The position numbers and the translations under genes are program-made. This document shows, in pieces, positions 1 to 10,058 of a stretch of 64,000 bases of DNA. Within the stretch, counting starts at the first letter, position 1, and each line of letters starts with the position of its first letter. The notes beneath the pieces are model-generated. The model was not told the origin of the DNA, searched no databases, and worked only from the letters and a program-made list of their open reading frames with translations. This DNA comes from Pontibacter amylolyticus (GTDB taxonomy: Bacteria > Bacteroidota > Bacteroidia > Cytophagales > Hymenobacteraceae): the NCBI RefSeq assembly GCF_014638845.1, contig NZ_BMFP01000003.1, positions 1-64,000 of the forward strand, in the 5' to 3' direction.

Positions 1-144
1 GTACTCTTCTTTGACAACATCCGCATCGGAACTGCAGGAGCCACCCTCGCAGACATGACATCCGAAGCAACCGAACATAGCTGTTTGGATGTGGTAGGGA
101 AGCAATCTCACTACTTTATGCAGAGCCTAGTTAAGAAGCTATAA
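1..144 (+). CDS. C-terminal fragment of a polysaccharide-lyase-like protein (heparin lyase I type)
   Basis: The window opens inside a reading frame that runs from base 1 to a TAA at 142-144 (47 codons visible). The visible peptide begins VLFFDNIRIGTAGATLADM. It resembles the last beta-strand of concanavalin-A-fold lyases of the heparin lyase I type, where a 'DN.RIG...AT..D' stretch closes the jelly roll. The rest of the protein lies off the left edge, so catalytic residues cannot be checked. A lyase next to a polysaccharide assembly locus would fit trimming or release of the polymer, but that is inference from position. The family assignment rests on one short motif. Confidence 0.5.
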   Translation, partial: VLFFDNIRIGTAGATLADMTSEATEHSCLDVVGKQSHYFMQSLVKKL

Positions 145-343
145 GCATTAGTATGAATAATCAATACAAAAGGAATAGAAGCTAAAAAATCACTTTGACT
201 TTCATAATTTATTTAACTATTCGCCTAATTTCTTAATCATTAAGTATATATATTTTCCTTTTGTAAACTATCGTCTTTTTTACACTAGTTATGCAGGCAC
301 TTTATATAACATCTCTATAATTTAAAGCTCTACCATTATTTTT

Positions 344-1477
344 ATGAACATAACCTATATATCAGATTACGATGCATCAGATGTGAACAACTGGTCAGGA
401 CTAGGACATTTCATTTCAAAAGCCTTATCCAATCAGGAAGCAAAACTGGATTTCATCAATCAGCATAAGAGGAATCTAGGTTTTATGATAAATTCAAGGA
501 AATTAATATATAAGGTATTAGGTAAAAGTTTAGACCTGTCGAGAGAGCCAGAGGTCGTTAAAAAAGTATCAGCGCAAACAAGCAAACTGATAAAGCCTAA
601 TACAAATGTCATATTTTCACCTAGTTCAATTCCGGTTGCACTCCTGGAAACAACTAAACCAAAAGTTTTTTACACAGACGCAACTTTTGCCGGAATGATT
701 GGATTCTATGAAGGTTTTTCAAAATTAGATCCTAAAGCCGTCGTAAAGGCAAATTTCCTTGAGCAACAGGCAATGGATTCTGCTCAATTAATTATTTATT
801 CATCTGATTGGGCTGCACAATCTGCAATCCAACATTATAATGTGAATCCTTCCAAAATTAAGATTGTCCCGTTTGGGGCTAACATTGATAGCGAGAGGAG
901 TTGGGAAGATGTAAAAGCAATAACTAATAGTAAGAACCGTACAGAGTGTAATTTATTATTTATTGGTGTAGATTGGAAGCGCAAGGGTGGTGATGTAGCA
1001 ATAAAAATTACAGAACTATTGAATAATATGGGTTTAAAAACAAGGCTGCATCTAGTTGGCAACAATAATATTCCTGAGCAGAGTTTACCCGAGTATATAA
1101 CTAATCACGGCTTCATTAGTAAAGCTTCAGAGATTGGGAGAGATAAATTAACTGAGTTATTCATAAATAGCCATTTTCTGCTTTTACCTACAAAGGCTGA
1201 TTGCACGCCTATTGTTTTCTCAGAGGCAAACTCATTTGGTTTACCAGTCATTTCTACAACTGTGGGAGGAATTCCTACAATTATCACAGAAAATGTTAAT
1301 GGTAAGACGTTCTCACCTAATTCTGGTACACAAGAATGGAGCAACTACATCTATTCTTCCTTTAATAATCACACAAGATATAACGATTTATGCTTATCCT
1401 CTTATGGTGAATACCAAAAGAGACTAAACTGGAAAAAGGCTGGGAAAGAAATAATGGGTTATCTAAAACTATTATAG
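344..1477 (+). CDS. Glycosyltransferase family 4
   Basis: The 377-aa product reads as a GT-B fold enzyme. The N-terminal half holds the acceptor-side Rossmann domain. The C-terminal half has the GT4 nucleotide-sugar domain, with the phosphate-binding stretch LLFIGVDWKRKGG near residue 205 and the E-x7-E region DCTPIVFSEANSFGLP near residues 286-301. The first acidic residue of that motif is Asp rather than the usual Glu. It would add one sugar to the lipid-linked repeat unit on the cytoplasmic face. It stands alone on the plus strand, convergent with the polymerase gene 60 bp downstream. Base composition is AT-rich like the rest of the polysaccharide locus. The sugar and linkage cannot be told. 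Confidence 0.85.
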   Translation: MNITYISDYDASDVNNWSGLGHFISKALSNQEAKLDFINQHKRNLGFMINSRKLIYKVLGKSLDLSREPEVVKKVSAQTSKLIKPNTNVIFSPSSIPVALLETTKPKVFYTDATFAGMIGFYEGFSKLDPKAVVKANFLEQQAMDSAQLIIYSSDWAAQSAIQHYNVNPSKIKIVPFGANIDSERSWEDVKAITNSKNRTECNLLFIGVDWKRKGGDVAIKITELLNNMGLKTRLHLVGNNNIPEQSLPEYITNHGFISKASEIGRDKLTELFINSHFLLLPTKADCTPIVFSEANSFGLPVISTTVGGIPTIITENVNGKTFSPNSGTQEWSNYIYSSFNNHTRYNDLCLSSYGEYQKRLNWKKAGKEIMGYLKLL

Positions 1478-1537
1478 GTAATTGATAATCCTGTTTATAT
1501 AGCGTCGTTAAGAATATATTTTTATCTTATTCAAGAT

Positions 1538-2890
1538 CTAATTAGCTTCTTGATAGACACAAATATCTTTACTTTCCTCACTATACTTACAGCTATACCA
1601 ATAACTAACAATGAAAACAAGAAGGCTGATAGTATGTGGTAATATAATGTCTATACCATAAAAAGAGGTTAACACAAGGGCTATAATATACAGAAATCCC
1701 ACCTTGCAATATTCGTACTTCCTCATCAAATAAAATTTAGTAGCAAATCCTAGATAGAAAAGAAATACAGCAAGCGTACCAATTATACCAAAATGTACGA
1801 CAAATATTGACCAAGATATATCTGAAGTGCTAACTTGAGCGATCTCTCCATACTCGCTAGCAACACCAATATTAAAGGATAGTTCGTGCACTAACCATGA
1901 ATCTTCTGTAAGAAAGCCAAATCCGAACAGAGATTTATCAGTACTCTCTAAAGCGTAATAAAAGCGCTCAAGGAAATGAAGTCTCCTAAATTCAGTAGTA
2001 GAGATGTCTGAAGAGCTAATCGAATATAAGTAGCTTGGTGTGATATCTTTTGGAGGCTCTAAAAGTTCCAATAGACCTTCTGAAAATCGATTATCAAAAT
2101 AGACATCAATACCAAAGGACAAGGAAAATAAGCTCAACCCATACAACGCAAAGCTTTTAAGCCTGAGCTTGTTTGATATTAAAAGATATATAAAGTAACA
2201 ACACACCAGCGTAAGCAAGAGATTCCTATGCTGTGACAATATGATTACTAAAATATTTACCCCAAGCAGGATGTTGTGAAACCTTAAATTTAATTGAGAT
2301 TTACAAAGTAGTAGTAAAAAAATTGACGGCACAACAAAAAAAGGGAGATTGTAAAAACGGAGAAGCCCTACCGCTTCAACAGTCCCCTCAACAGGGGCTC
2401 CATTCAATAAAGTGCGGCCAAGGAAGGGCTGTAGACAATATAACACCGAAGCTAAAGTAGTAAAATAGACAAGTAACCTTATTACTTTAGAAAAATCAGT
2501 TTTCGGCAGTTGCAAAAAAGGGAACAGAAGGATGAAGAACAGATAGTTCCTTAAAACCCTTATCGTTACTTGACGTTCTACCCCAACATAATGAATGCTA
2601 TATAAGGCTAGAAAGACCAAAATAAAAGTAAATACAACTACCTCCTTATTTCTCTCCCAATATTTCTTAGTGATATAAATCTGGGGTGCAATTATAATGA
2701 GTGATATTGCATATATGAGAGCCCAATCATAGGTTTTAGATATACCCAAAGCAGGAAGAACCATGTAATTTTCAGGGATGATCTGAAAACCACCAGTAAC
2801 AAGGCAAAAAACTAACAAAAATGATAAATATCTTTTTGAGGATTCCCAATAAAAATATATTGCTAATAATGTAGAGATAAGGCCTATCAT
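1538..2890 (-). CDS. O-antigen polymerase/ligase-like membrane protein (Wzy-like)
   Basis: The 450-aa product is almost entirely hydrophobic, with about ten to twelve predicted membrane spans. A larger periplasmic loop around residues 260-340 contains acidic and aromatic residues (for example ITPSYLYSISSSDIS, and HFLERFYYALE further on). That layout is typical of Wzy polymerases and the O-antigen ligase superfamily, which join lipid-linked repeat units in the periplasm. These proteins have little sequence conservation, so the call rests on topology and on neighbours: the flippase gene ends 17 bp upstream and export genes follow. Ligase versus polymerase cannot be settled from sequence; polymerase is preferred because a Wza/Wzc pair is present. 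Confidence 0.75.
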   Translation of the reverse strand: MIGLISTLLAIYFYWESSKRYLSFLLVFCLVTGGFQIIPENYMVLPALGISKTYDWALIYAISLIIIAPQIYITKKYWERNKEVVVFTFILVFLALYSIHYVGVERQVTIRVLRNYLFFILLFPFLQLPKTDFSKVIRLLVYFTTLASVLYCLQPFLGRTLLNGAPVEGTVEAVGLLRFYNLPFFVVPSIFLLLLCKSQLNLRFHNILLGVNILVIILSQHRNLLLTLVCCYFIYLLISNKLRLKSFALYGLSLFSLSFGIDVYFDNRFSEGLLELLEPPKDITPSYLYSISSSDISTTEFRRLHFLERFYYALESTDKSLFGFGFLTEDSWLVHELSFNIGVASEYGEIAQVSTSDISWSIFVVHFGIIGTLAVFLFYLGFATKFYLMRKYEYCKVGFLYIIALVLTSFYGIDIILPHTISLLVFIVSYWYSCKYSEESKDICVYQEAN

Positions 2891-2907
2891 GCTACAGTTA
2901 TTTTGTT

Positions 2908-4278
2908 TCAGAAGTTATTATCATCATTAAGTAAATTTTCTTGGTTCCTTATACTTTTAATATAGCTAACAGCTCCGCTGAAACTCTCGTTTACCTTTGC
3001 AAATAGGATGCTTAATGTGATATTTTCCTTTTTAAGGAAATACATGAAAAGAAACGCTATAAGTAATTCCGTTAAAAAGTAAGTGAAAGATATACCTACA
3101 GTTCCGCCAAGATAGCCTCCAAGGAAATTCATCGCAATGCCGATCAAAGCACCGGAGAAAATCACTTTTTTAAAAATTAGGTCCATATTCAAATTTACCA
3201 TTATATGTATACCTAAGAATTGGCTAAAAACTATCACGAAGGGTACGAATGACAACACTCTAAGTATATTAATTGCTTCGCTAAATTGTTTGCCAAATAT
3301 AATACCTACCAAAACTGGCGCCAGTAAACAACCTAGTAAACAAGCGATGAATGCCAAAGTCAGCACAATTGGCATAGTAAATTGTACAACTCTCAAGCCT
3401 TCATCCTTAGAAACCCTAAATCTTTGACCAATGAAGGGAAATAAAGCCTGCGAAAAAGGCATACTTATACATGCTTGAATAAGTACCATAATTTTTAATG
3501 CTGCTGAAAGTTGCCCAACCGCCTCTTCATCCTCAAGAAATCCTATAATCAATATATTTGATGTGGAGTACAAGCTGATGATAACAAATGATATAAAGAT
3601 TGCTTGACTACTTTTTATCCTTTCTTTGATTTTATCGAATGTAACTCTTATAATTTTTATTTGGTACCTATGATGTATCTGATAAAAGGCTACACAACCG
3701 ATAATTATTTGAGAGAGGCTCAGAAACAAAGGGTACAATACATAATCGGCCTTTACTTTAACCATTGATAATATGGCAATGGTGAATATAATTTTAGAAG
3801 CAATATTGTAATAAGCGAGTAAATGGTTATCCTGGAAACCTTGGTACAGCCAAGATGGTATAAGTACAACCGAAAAACATAGTAATACGGAAGATATACT
3901 AACAAATAGTTCTTGTCTCATTTGAGGTACAAAGTAAACTAGCACTCCATAAGCAACCAGACTTATGGCAAGAAGCAGAACTTTACTATAAAAGACTTCC
4001 GAACATAGTTGATTTAGCAGTTTTGGATCATCTTTGACTTGGACAACGTCTCTTGTCGCCGATGTATCGAACCCGAAACTAGTTAACAACATACAATACC
4101 CTACAAAAGCACCAACAAAATTTATTATGCCAAACTTTTCAGGACCTACAATTCGTGTAAAGAAAGGAATACTTATTAAGGGCAATGCGTAATTAGAAAT
4201 CTGAACAACTAGTAGAGATACTATGTTACTACCGAGCTTTTTAATAGATTCATTGGTCGAACTTTTTGTTGTTATCAC
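2908..4278 (-). CDS. Polysaccharide flippase (Wzx, MOP superfamily)
   Basis: The 456-aa protein has the twelve-to-fourteen-helix pattern of the MOP/MATE exporter family. The N-terminus contains the hallmark loop ISIPFFTRIVGPEKFGIINF near residues 36-55, seen in RfbX/Wzx flippases. The role would be to move undecaprenyl-linked repeat units across the inner membrane. The stop codon is 17 bp from the start of the polymerase gene, so the two are likely co-transcribed. A 218-bp gap without an obvious terminator separates it from the upstream wzc-like gene. Confidence 0.88.
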   Translation of the reverse strand: MITTKSSTNESIKKLGSNIVSLLVVQISNYALPLISIPFFTRIVGPEKFGIINFVGAFVGYCMLLTSFGFDTSATRDVVQVKDDPKLLNQLCSEVFYSKVLLLAISLVAYGVLVYFVPQMRQELFVSISSVLLCFSVVLIPSWLYQGFQDNHLLAYYNIASKIIFTIAILSMVKVKADYVLYPLFLSLSQIIIGCVAFYQIHHRYQIKIIRVTFDKIKERIKSSQAIFISFVIISLYSTSNILIIGFLEDEEAVGQLSAALKIMVLIQACISMPFSQALFPFIGQRFRVSKDEGLRVVQFTMPIVLTLAFIACLLGCLLAPVLVGIIFGKQFSEAINILRVLSFVPFVIVFSQFLGIHIMVNLNMDLIFKKVIFSGALIGIAMNFLGGYLGGTVGISFTYFLTELLIAFLFMYFLKKENITLSILFAKVNESFSGAVSYIKSIRNQENLLNDDNNF

Positions 4279-4496
4279 GTTATATAGCTCTTTACTAATC
4301 CTGATTTATAATTTAATTCCTCACACAAAAAACTGGATGTTAATGGATTAGCGTTATCCCATTATTTCTAACGTTGACGGTCAGGGTTTAAGCCCTTTAT
4401 AACAGATATTCTTCAACCATTACTTTTTAGAATATTAGAGCTGCTAACAAAAATGAAATATAATAGCTCTTTGGAATGCGCTATTCTGAACATTCA

Positions 4497-6812
4497 TCAG
4501 GATCGCCTATGAGCATAATTGTTTTTATATTTACCTTCAACAGAATAGCCGTATCCATAACCATAACTCTCCTTAAAAAATCCTCTTACTTTGACGCCAT
4601 TAAAAACAATTGCTAAGTTTTTTATAGGCTGAGTTCTAGTAACCAGTTCTAGACGCTGAACAATGCTTTTAGGCGTATAGGCATGCCTGACAATGAAAAG
4701 AGTTATATCGCAAAACTCCGCAAGTAAATAAGCGTCTGTTACCAGACTAGCGGGTGGAGAGTCTAAAATGATGTAATCGAACTCGGCCTCAAGTAAGTCA
4801 AACAGAGTCTCCAATCTCCCGTTCAATAATAGTTCGGAGTTATCCCCAATATTCGTTCCTGCAGGAATCAAAATTAAATTAGCGAGATCTGTTTCTTTAA
4901 TAATTTTAGCTATTTCTATTTCGCTATTTAAATAGTCTGTTATTCCTTCCTCATTAAGAGAATCAAATAATGTAGTGGCATTTGGATTTCTAAGATCCAT
5001 ATCCAATAGCGCTACTCTTTTACCTGATAAAGCTAGACTATATGCCAAATTGGAACTTACATAGCTCTTACCTTCACCAGGAATACTGGAAGTAACCAAT
5101 ATTTTCTTCTTGCTGAAGGTCCTTCCATAAAGCCCCAAAGTTGTTCTCATATGCCTAAACTGCTCAATAACATAGGCATCAGGTTTCTCAAAAACCTTAG
5201 ATTTTCGTTTACTTATATTAGACAATTCAGCTACTATAGGAGCCTTGATAAAATTTTCAACTTCCGACCTATATAATATTTTACCTGACAGTAATTCTTT
5301 TCCAGTAATTAAGACCACCCCAGTTAGGATTGCCATACCAAAAGCAATAATATATACCAAATTTGGCTTTGGACTTACTGGCCAAAGAGAAGATTCTGCT
5401 ACATCGATTACCCTACTATCAGTAGTGATAGGAGCAAAAGACAAGGCTGTTTCTTCTCTCTTTTGGAGTAGGAAAGTATACACACTATTCTTGATTTCTA
5501 ATTGCCTGGTTATATCTAAGAGTTCTCTCTCATTTTCAGGAATAATCTGTAACGCAGTGTTATATTTACTTCTCGTATTCAATAAGTTCGAACGTGTCGC
5601 TAACAAATTTTCCCGCTGACTTTGGATGTTCTCTAAAATACTTGGCCGAATTTTCTCAATTTCATCATAGATTGAGACTACTAGTGGATTGTTTTCACCT
5701 GTTGTTTTCCTCAGTCGCTGATACTGTATTTCAGAGTCATATAGCTTCTGAAGCAATTGAGATAGAACTGGATCATTGATGCCCAGTGTTGCTGGAACAA
5801 TACTTGACGTATTGTTTTTGGAAATAACATAGTCCTCTACTTTATTCAGTACTGCTAGCTGAATAGTAATGTCTTCCATCTTGCGAGCATTATCGCCTAC
5901 ATTTTGCAAAAAGACTTTCCCCTGCTCACTCAGGTCCACAATACCCTTTGTGGACTTATATTTCTGTACATGACTTTCTAAGAGTCCTAGTTCTTTCTCC
6001 ACAACCTTGATTCTTTCTTCAATGAATTTCAATGTATTTAAAGCCAATGTATTCCTATCTGTTACTGCAGTTTGATGATATATATAAATTAACTGATTAA
6101 GGATATTTTCGCCACGCTGAGGCACATTATCCTTTATGGTTAAATTGACTACAGTAGACAGTTTGCTGGCTGGGGAAACACTGAGATTATGAAGTATGGC
6201 ATCAGTTACTAATTGCGGGTGCAAAAGCTGAACATATAATATGTTTGAAGTCTTATACTGTTGATTTGGGTTCATCAAAAACTGCATCTCTCCATAAGGA
6301 GTCTGGACCCATTTATTAATTGGATAGACTTCTTTATCTAGTGTTACTTTATTAGATTTATGATTAAAACCTAAAGAAATTTTTGAGGGTTGATCGGCAT
6401 TTACAGGTAATTTATAAGGGTTCTTAAGCTTGATGCTAACTGGTGATGATAAGTAGGCAGATATAGGTTTTATATTGCCTTCTTCATACATAACCGCATA
6501 TAAACCCAGATCCTCTACAACCTTCTTCATTAGGGCTCGGGACTGAATAACCTCGATCTCATTCTCCACAATTTTCTTAGAGGTGAACATATTGATGGAT
6601 TCGGTCATGCGTGGATCATCAACACCTTTATTCTCATCTTTAATGATCAGAGAAGCCGTTGACTCGTACATTGGCGAAGTGTACCTTAAATATCCATAAG
6701 CTAATAGTAGAGAAATGACAAGTAAAGCAACAAATACGGGCCAATATGGGAGATACCGATGCTTTAACTCAACTATTAAATTTCTTCCGTTATCATGTAG
6801 CTGGTTATCCAT
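4497..6812 (-). CDS. Wzc-type polysaccharide co-polymerase with tyrosine autokinase
   Basis: This 771-aa inner-membrane protein controls chain length and drives export through cycles of tyrosine phosphorylation. It has an N-terminal Wzz domain with a first membrane span near residues 20-40, a long coiled-coil periplasmic region, a GNVR-like segment and second span near residues 480-515, and a C-terminal BY-kinase. The kinase shows Walker A (SSIPGEGKS, near 575), Walker A' (ALLDMDLRNP, near 605) and Walker B (YIILDSPP, near 690). The last 22 residues carry six tyrosines (750, 752, 754, 756, 762, 766), the usual autophosphorylation cluster. It follows the wza-like gene by 21 bp. A fused kinase and co-polymerase is usual in Gram-negatives. 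Confidence 0.93.
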   Translation of the reverse strand: MDNQLHDNGRNLIVELKHRYLPYWPVFVALLVISLLLAYGYLRYTSPMYESTASLIIKDENKGVDDPRMTESINMFTSKKIVENEIEVIQSRALMKKVVEDLGLYAVMYEEGNIKPISAYLSSPVSIKLKNPYKLPVNADQPSKISLGFNHKSNKVTLDKEVYPINKWVQTPYGEMQFLMNPNQQYKTSNILYVQLLHPQLVTDAILHNLSVSPASKLSTVVNLTIKDNVPQRGENILNQLIYIYHQTAVTDRNTLALNTLKFIEERIKVVEKELGLLESHVQKYKSTKGIVDLSEQGKVFLQNVGDNARKMEDITIQLAVLNKVEDYVISKNNTSSIVPATLGINDPVLSQLLQKLYDSEIQYQRLRKTTGENNPLVVSIYDEIEKIRPSILENIQSQRENLLATRSNLLNTRSKYNTALQIIPENERELLDITRQLEIKNSVYTFLLQKREETALSFAPITTDSRVIDVAESSLWPVSPKPNLVYIIAFGMAILTGVVLITGKELLSGKILYRSEVENFIKAPIVAELSNISKRKSKVFEKPDAYVIEQFRHMRTTLGLYGRTFSKKKILVTSSIPGEGKSYVSSNLAYSLALSGKRVALLDMDLRNPNATTLFDSLNEEGITDYLNSEIEIAKIIKETDLANLILIPAGTNIGDNSELLLNGRLETLFDLLEAEFDYIILDSPPASLVTDAYLLAEFCDITLFIVRHAYTPKSIVQRLELVTRTQPIKNLAIVFNGVKVRGFFKESYGYGYGYSVEGKYKNNYAHRRS

Positions 6813-6833
6813 ATTTGAAACAGAATATTAAAA

Positions 6834-7622
6834 TTATCTGGTTAAGCGGTCGAGTGCAATAACCCCAAAAGACAGAGCGCTAAATACAATAGGCAGCCAT
6901 TGTGTTGTCCAACTGGCACTGGCAACCTTTGTCTTGTTCGGTTCTACATAAATTATGTCATTTGACTTAAGGTAGTAGTGTGGGGAGGTAAATAATTCGT
7001 TTGAGGTAAGATCGATTCGAGTTATTTTCTTCTTACCATTTTCTTCTCTGATAAGTAAAACGTTGTCACGTTTAGCGTATACTGTTAGATCTCCAGCTAG
7101 CCCCAATGCTTCGAGTAGTGTTACTTTCTCATTTGGTATGTTTATTACAGATGGTCTTGCAACCTCACCTAATACCGATATTCTATAATTCAAATAACGA
7201 ATATTTACAATAGGGTCAACAAGCAGCTGTTGCTTGGAAAGTTCAGCTGTTATAAATTCTTTAAGCTCTTTTTTAGACAAACCAGCTGCCCTAATATTCC
7301 CCAAGAATGGAAATTGTATAAAGCCATCTTCGTCTACTAAATACCCAGAAGCTTGTGCCATACTGCCAGACACAGTCGAAGCCTGTGTAACTAGCATATT
7401 TGGGCTATTAAATATTAAGGTAGCCTCAGGATTACGACTATTAACTGAAATACTTAGTAAATCCCCTTGCTGTACTATAGACTCTAAATTCCCGGTTGCC
7501 AAGGCAAATTCAGAGGCTGTTAAGTCATTGAAGTAAACTGCACCTCGGGTACTTACACACGATTGGGAAAGCACTAAGACACTAATTAGCGATATTAGTG
7601 TCAGCATTGCAGGGTGTTTCAT
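6834..7622 (-). CDS. Wza-like polysaccharide export lipoprotein
   Basis: The 262-aa protein begins with a signal peptide ending in a lipobox-like LSQSC near residue 22. A Poly_export domain follows (QQGDLLSISVNSRNPEA near residues 52-68), then a SLBB domain (ISVLGEVARPSVINIP near 148-163). The C-terminus has a hydrophobic segment near residues 240-255, the single outer-membrane helix of short Wza proteins. It would form the outer-membrane channel for the polymer and contact the Wzc-like protein encoded immediately downstream. The 295-bp region upstream separates it from the preceding glycosyltransferase, so it may have its own promoter. Confidence 0.9.
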   Translation of the reverse strand: MKHPAMLTLISLISVLVLSQSCVSTRGAVYFNDLTASEFALATGNLESIVQQGDLLSISVNSRNPEATLIFNSPNMLVTQASTVSGSMAQASGYLVDEDGFIQFPFLGNIRAAGLSKKELKEFITAELSKQQLLVDPIVNIRYLNYRISVLGEVARPSVINIPNEKVTLLEALGLAGDLTVYAKRDNVLLIREENGKKKITRIDLTSNELFTSPHYYLKSNDIIYVEPNKTKVASASWTTQWLPIVFSALSFGVIALDRLTR

Positions 7623-7742
7623 AATATATGTTGTAAAATAGAGGCTCGTAAAAATCAGTAGGTAATTAAGAAAGAGAATTCATGAGAATATAGGTGTAAA
7701 TAATCTTTTTTTATATCCACTTTTACTAAATAAATATCATAA

Positions 7743-7776
7743 ATGTTTTAATAAAAATAAGAATCATTAAAAACAT
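7743..7776. repeat. AT-rich hairpin between glycosyltransferase and wza-like gene
   Basis: An imperfect inverted repeat pairs ATGTTTTAAT with ATTAAAAACAT around a 13-base loop. It lies between the end of the minus-strand glycosyltransferase gene and the start of the minus-strand wza-like gene. The stem is purely A/T-rich and there is no GC core, so it could be a weak terminator, an operator or chance in AT-rich DNA. Confidence 0.25.
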
Positions 7777-7917
7777 AGATATTAATTCTCCCTGGTTTCA
7801 AGAACTAGTAATGTATCTACAACATAGTCATTTCATCGACGAAAGGAGTTTGAAAGAAGATTTGGGCGGGTGTCAGATTTCTAAATAATCTTACATGAAT
7901 TGTGCAGGCATACAAAT

Positions 7918-8988
7918 TCAGTTTATCACAGCATACTGCCCAATTAGTTTACGGTATTCATGCAAATAATTATTGACACAGGAGTTTAGAGAATATTCTG
8001 TTTGATTTAAGTCTACAGTTCGAGATATAAATTCTTGAATTTTATTCGCCTTGTACATATTAAATATCCGAATGATGGCATCAACGCAACTCTGCACATC
8101 TCCACTTGTAAATAGCAGGCCCCCGGCTGTTTTACGTATAATCTCTTCTGGTCCATCAATATCTGATGTAAGAACAGGTATACCTGCTGCTAATCCTTCC
8201 AATATAGTCAGTCCAAAACCCTCGTACCTTGAAGGCTGCACTAATAAATGATAATCTGACAAATTGGAATATAACCACTCTCTCTTTTTTTCCCCATTGA
8301 AATTTACACTTTTTTGTATACCTAATTCCTGACAAAGTCCCTTCAAGTATGATAAGGATTCTCCTTTTCCTATAAAATCAACTGACAAATTGATTTTATG
8401 CTCTTTTCGTAGCTTCGATACGGCATGTAATAATATGTCCTGCCCTTTATTCTGATAATTGAGGCGACTAACTTGAACTAACTTAAAAGGTCCATCATCT
8501 GCTAGAATATAACTTATCCTGCGTCTAAACGCCTGGAAATTTATGCCATTATAAATTGTTTTAATTGATCCTGAACATTTAGCTATAACATCATTGTAGA
8601 CAGCATCCGAAATAGCTACCACAAGATCATAATGGTGATAAAAATCCACCGGAATTCCCATTGCATGAATTGTATATATAATCTTCGGTCCCTTTACTTT
8701 TATCAATTTCCCCATTTTAGAATCGTGACAATGAACAATATCAGGCTTTAACTTGTAAAGTAAGATATTCAGACTCAATAGGTATAAGGGATTATGACTT
8801 CCAATCGGGCGCTGAATTAAATAAAGTTTTATCTTCGGATTTATAAGTTTTAATATCTCATTATTCCAGTCGTTATTAACTATTATTAACACAACATCAT
8901 TATTAACACACATTCTATTTACTAATTCTAAAGTAAGAATCTCAGCGCCACCAGTTTGCAAACCAAAAATACAATGGGCTATCTTCAT
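7918..8988 (-). CDS. Glycosyltransferase family 4
   Basis: The 356-aa product has the N-terminal FGLQTGGAEILTLELV stretch (residues 8-23) that typifies retaining GT4 enzymes. The C-terminal domain holds KLVQVSRLNYQNKGQDILL near 180-198 and the complete E-x7-E motif YEGFGLTILEGLAAGIPVL near residues 253-271. It would transfer a sugar from a nucleotide donor to the growing lipid-linked oligosaccharide. It follows the GT2 gene in the same direction with a 107-bp gap and precedes wza. Substrate unknown. Confidence 0.9.
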   Translation of the reverse strand: MKIAHCIFGLQTGGAEILTLELVNRMCVNNDVVLIIVNNDWNNEILKLINPKIKLYLIQRPIGSHNPLYLLSLNILLYKLKPDIVHCHDSKMGKLIKVKGPKIIYTIHAMGIPVDFYHHYDLVVAISDAVYNDVIAKCSGSIKTIYNGINFQAFRRRISYILADDGPFKLVQVSRLNYQNKGQDILLHAVSKLRKEHKINLSVDFIGKGESLSYLKGLCQELGIQKSVNFNGEKKREWLYSNLSDYHLLVQPSRYEGFGLTILEGLAAGIPVLTSDIDGPEEIIRKTAGGLLFTSGDVQSCVDAIIRIFNMYKANKIQEFISRTVDLNQTEYSLNSCVNNYLHEYRKLIGQYAVIN

Positions 8989-9095
8989 AATAATCTAGTT
9001 TAAGAATAACATGCTAATATTATAAATTATATAGCAACACAGTTTATCATTAAACCGGAGCTAGCAAAGTAAAAGCAGAACTAGTCTCACTAAAA

Positions 9096-10058
9096 CTAAA
9101 TAAGTGGCTTAGTATTTCTTTTACTCAAAAAAGTAAGTGAATATTGTCCTGAATACTTACGCAAAGTCCTTATAGACTTCTGAGCTAGGTGTTTTGGCAA
9201 TCTTATTATTGAGAAGAACAGTAGCGGCAAATTCTTCACCTTTTTAATGGACTGAGTATGACTCCATTCTTCAACGGGATGATATTTCCCAAACCACTTA
9301 TAATTAAAAACCTTGATTTGATCAAGACTAAGGAGATGTGTTAAAAAAATAAGATCATAATTACTATACCTTAGATGTAATGCTGTCCTTTCTACTTCCT
9401 GTAAACTGAAATTACTGCTAAGATTACCAGCTGTTCCTTCTAGATAGTATCCAAGATGCTTATTCAACTTTAAAAGTTGAAATTTCTGAGCAGATCTTAT
9501 TTGAAAATCCAAATCTGCTACAAGTTTAAACTGTTCATCGAAATACCCTATTGAATCATGCAGGTTTCTCCGCCACATTGGAAATGGGCCAATATGATGA
9601 TTACGAAAAAATGATTTATCATAACGACTAAACCTTGGCGCAGTCACCCTAAGACCTGTTGTCGAACCGTATTCATTAACAACGGTAAAATCACCGTACA
9701 CTATTGCTGCTTCCTTGTTATTATCTAAGGCTACTTTCTGATCTTCAATAGCAGTTGGGAGCCGAACATCATCTACATTCCATATCGTTAAGAATTCACC
9801 CTTAGATTTATGTATTGCCCTATTCCAAGAGCTATAAAGAGGTTCTCTCGTTACTTTTATATGCTCAATTTCAATTCCGGGGTTTCTGAAATTCGCTAGG
9901 ATGTTTAACTCCGCTTCAGATGGATCATTGTGGACTAATATTATTTCACATTCCTCTACATTACTTATTCTCTCCAAGTGATTCAGGAAGGCAACCAAAT
10001 ATTTTTCACATCTGAATAATGATGTGATTATAGAGACTTTAACTTTATGCATAATCAA
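9096..10058 (-). CDS. Glycosyltransferase family 2
   Basis: The 320-aa protein starts with the GT-A nucleotide-binding strand KVSIITSLFRCEKYL and carries the metal-binding acidic motif WNVDDVRLP near residues 94-102. A later segment, FDEQFKLVADLDFQIR near residue 175, fits the acceptor side and the catalytic ED/DxD region of GT2 enzymes. It is the first gene of the minus-strand polysaccharide operon and faces another GT2 gene across a 627-bp AT-rich divergent region. Donor and acceptor are unknown. Confidence 0.85.
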   Translation of the reverse strand: MIMHKVKVSIITSLFRCEKYLVAFLNHLERISNVEECEIILVHNDPSEAELNILANFRNPGIEIEHIKVTREPLYSSWNRAIHKSKGEFLTIWNVDDVRLPTAIEDQKVALDNNKEAAIVYGDFTVVNEYGSTTGLRVTAPRFSRYDKSFFRNHHIGPFPMWRRNLHDSIGYFDEQFKLVADLDFQIRSAQKFQLLKLNKHLGYYLEGTAGNLSSNFSLQEVERTALHLRYSNYDLIFLTHLLSLDQIKVFNYKWFGKYHPVEEWSHTQSIKKVKNLPLLFFSIIRLPKHLAQKSIRTLRKYSGQYSLTFLSKRNTKPLI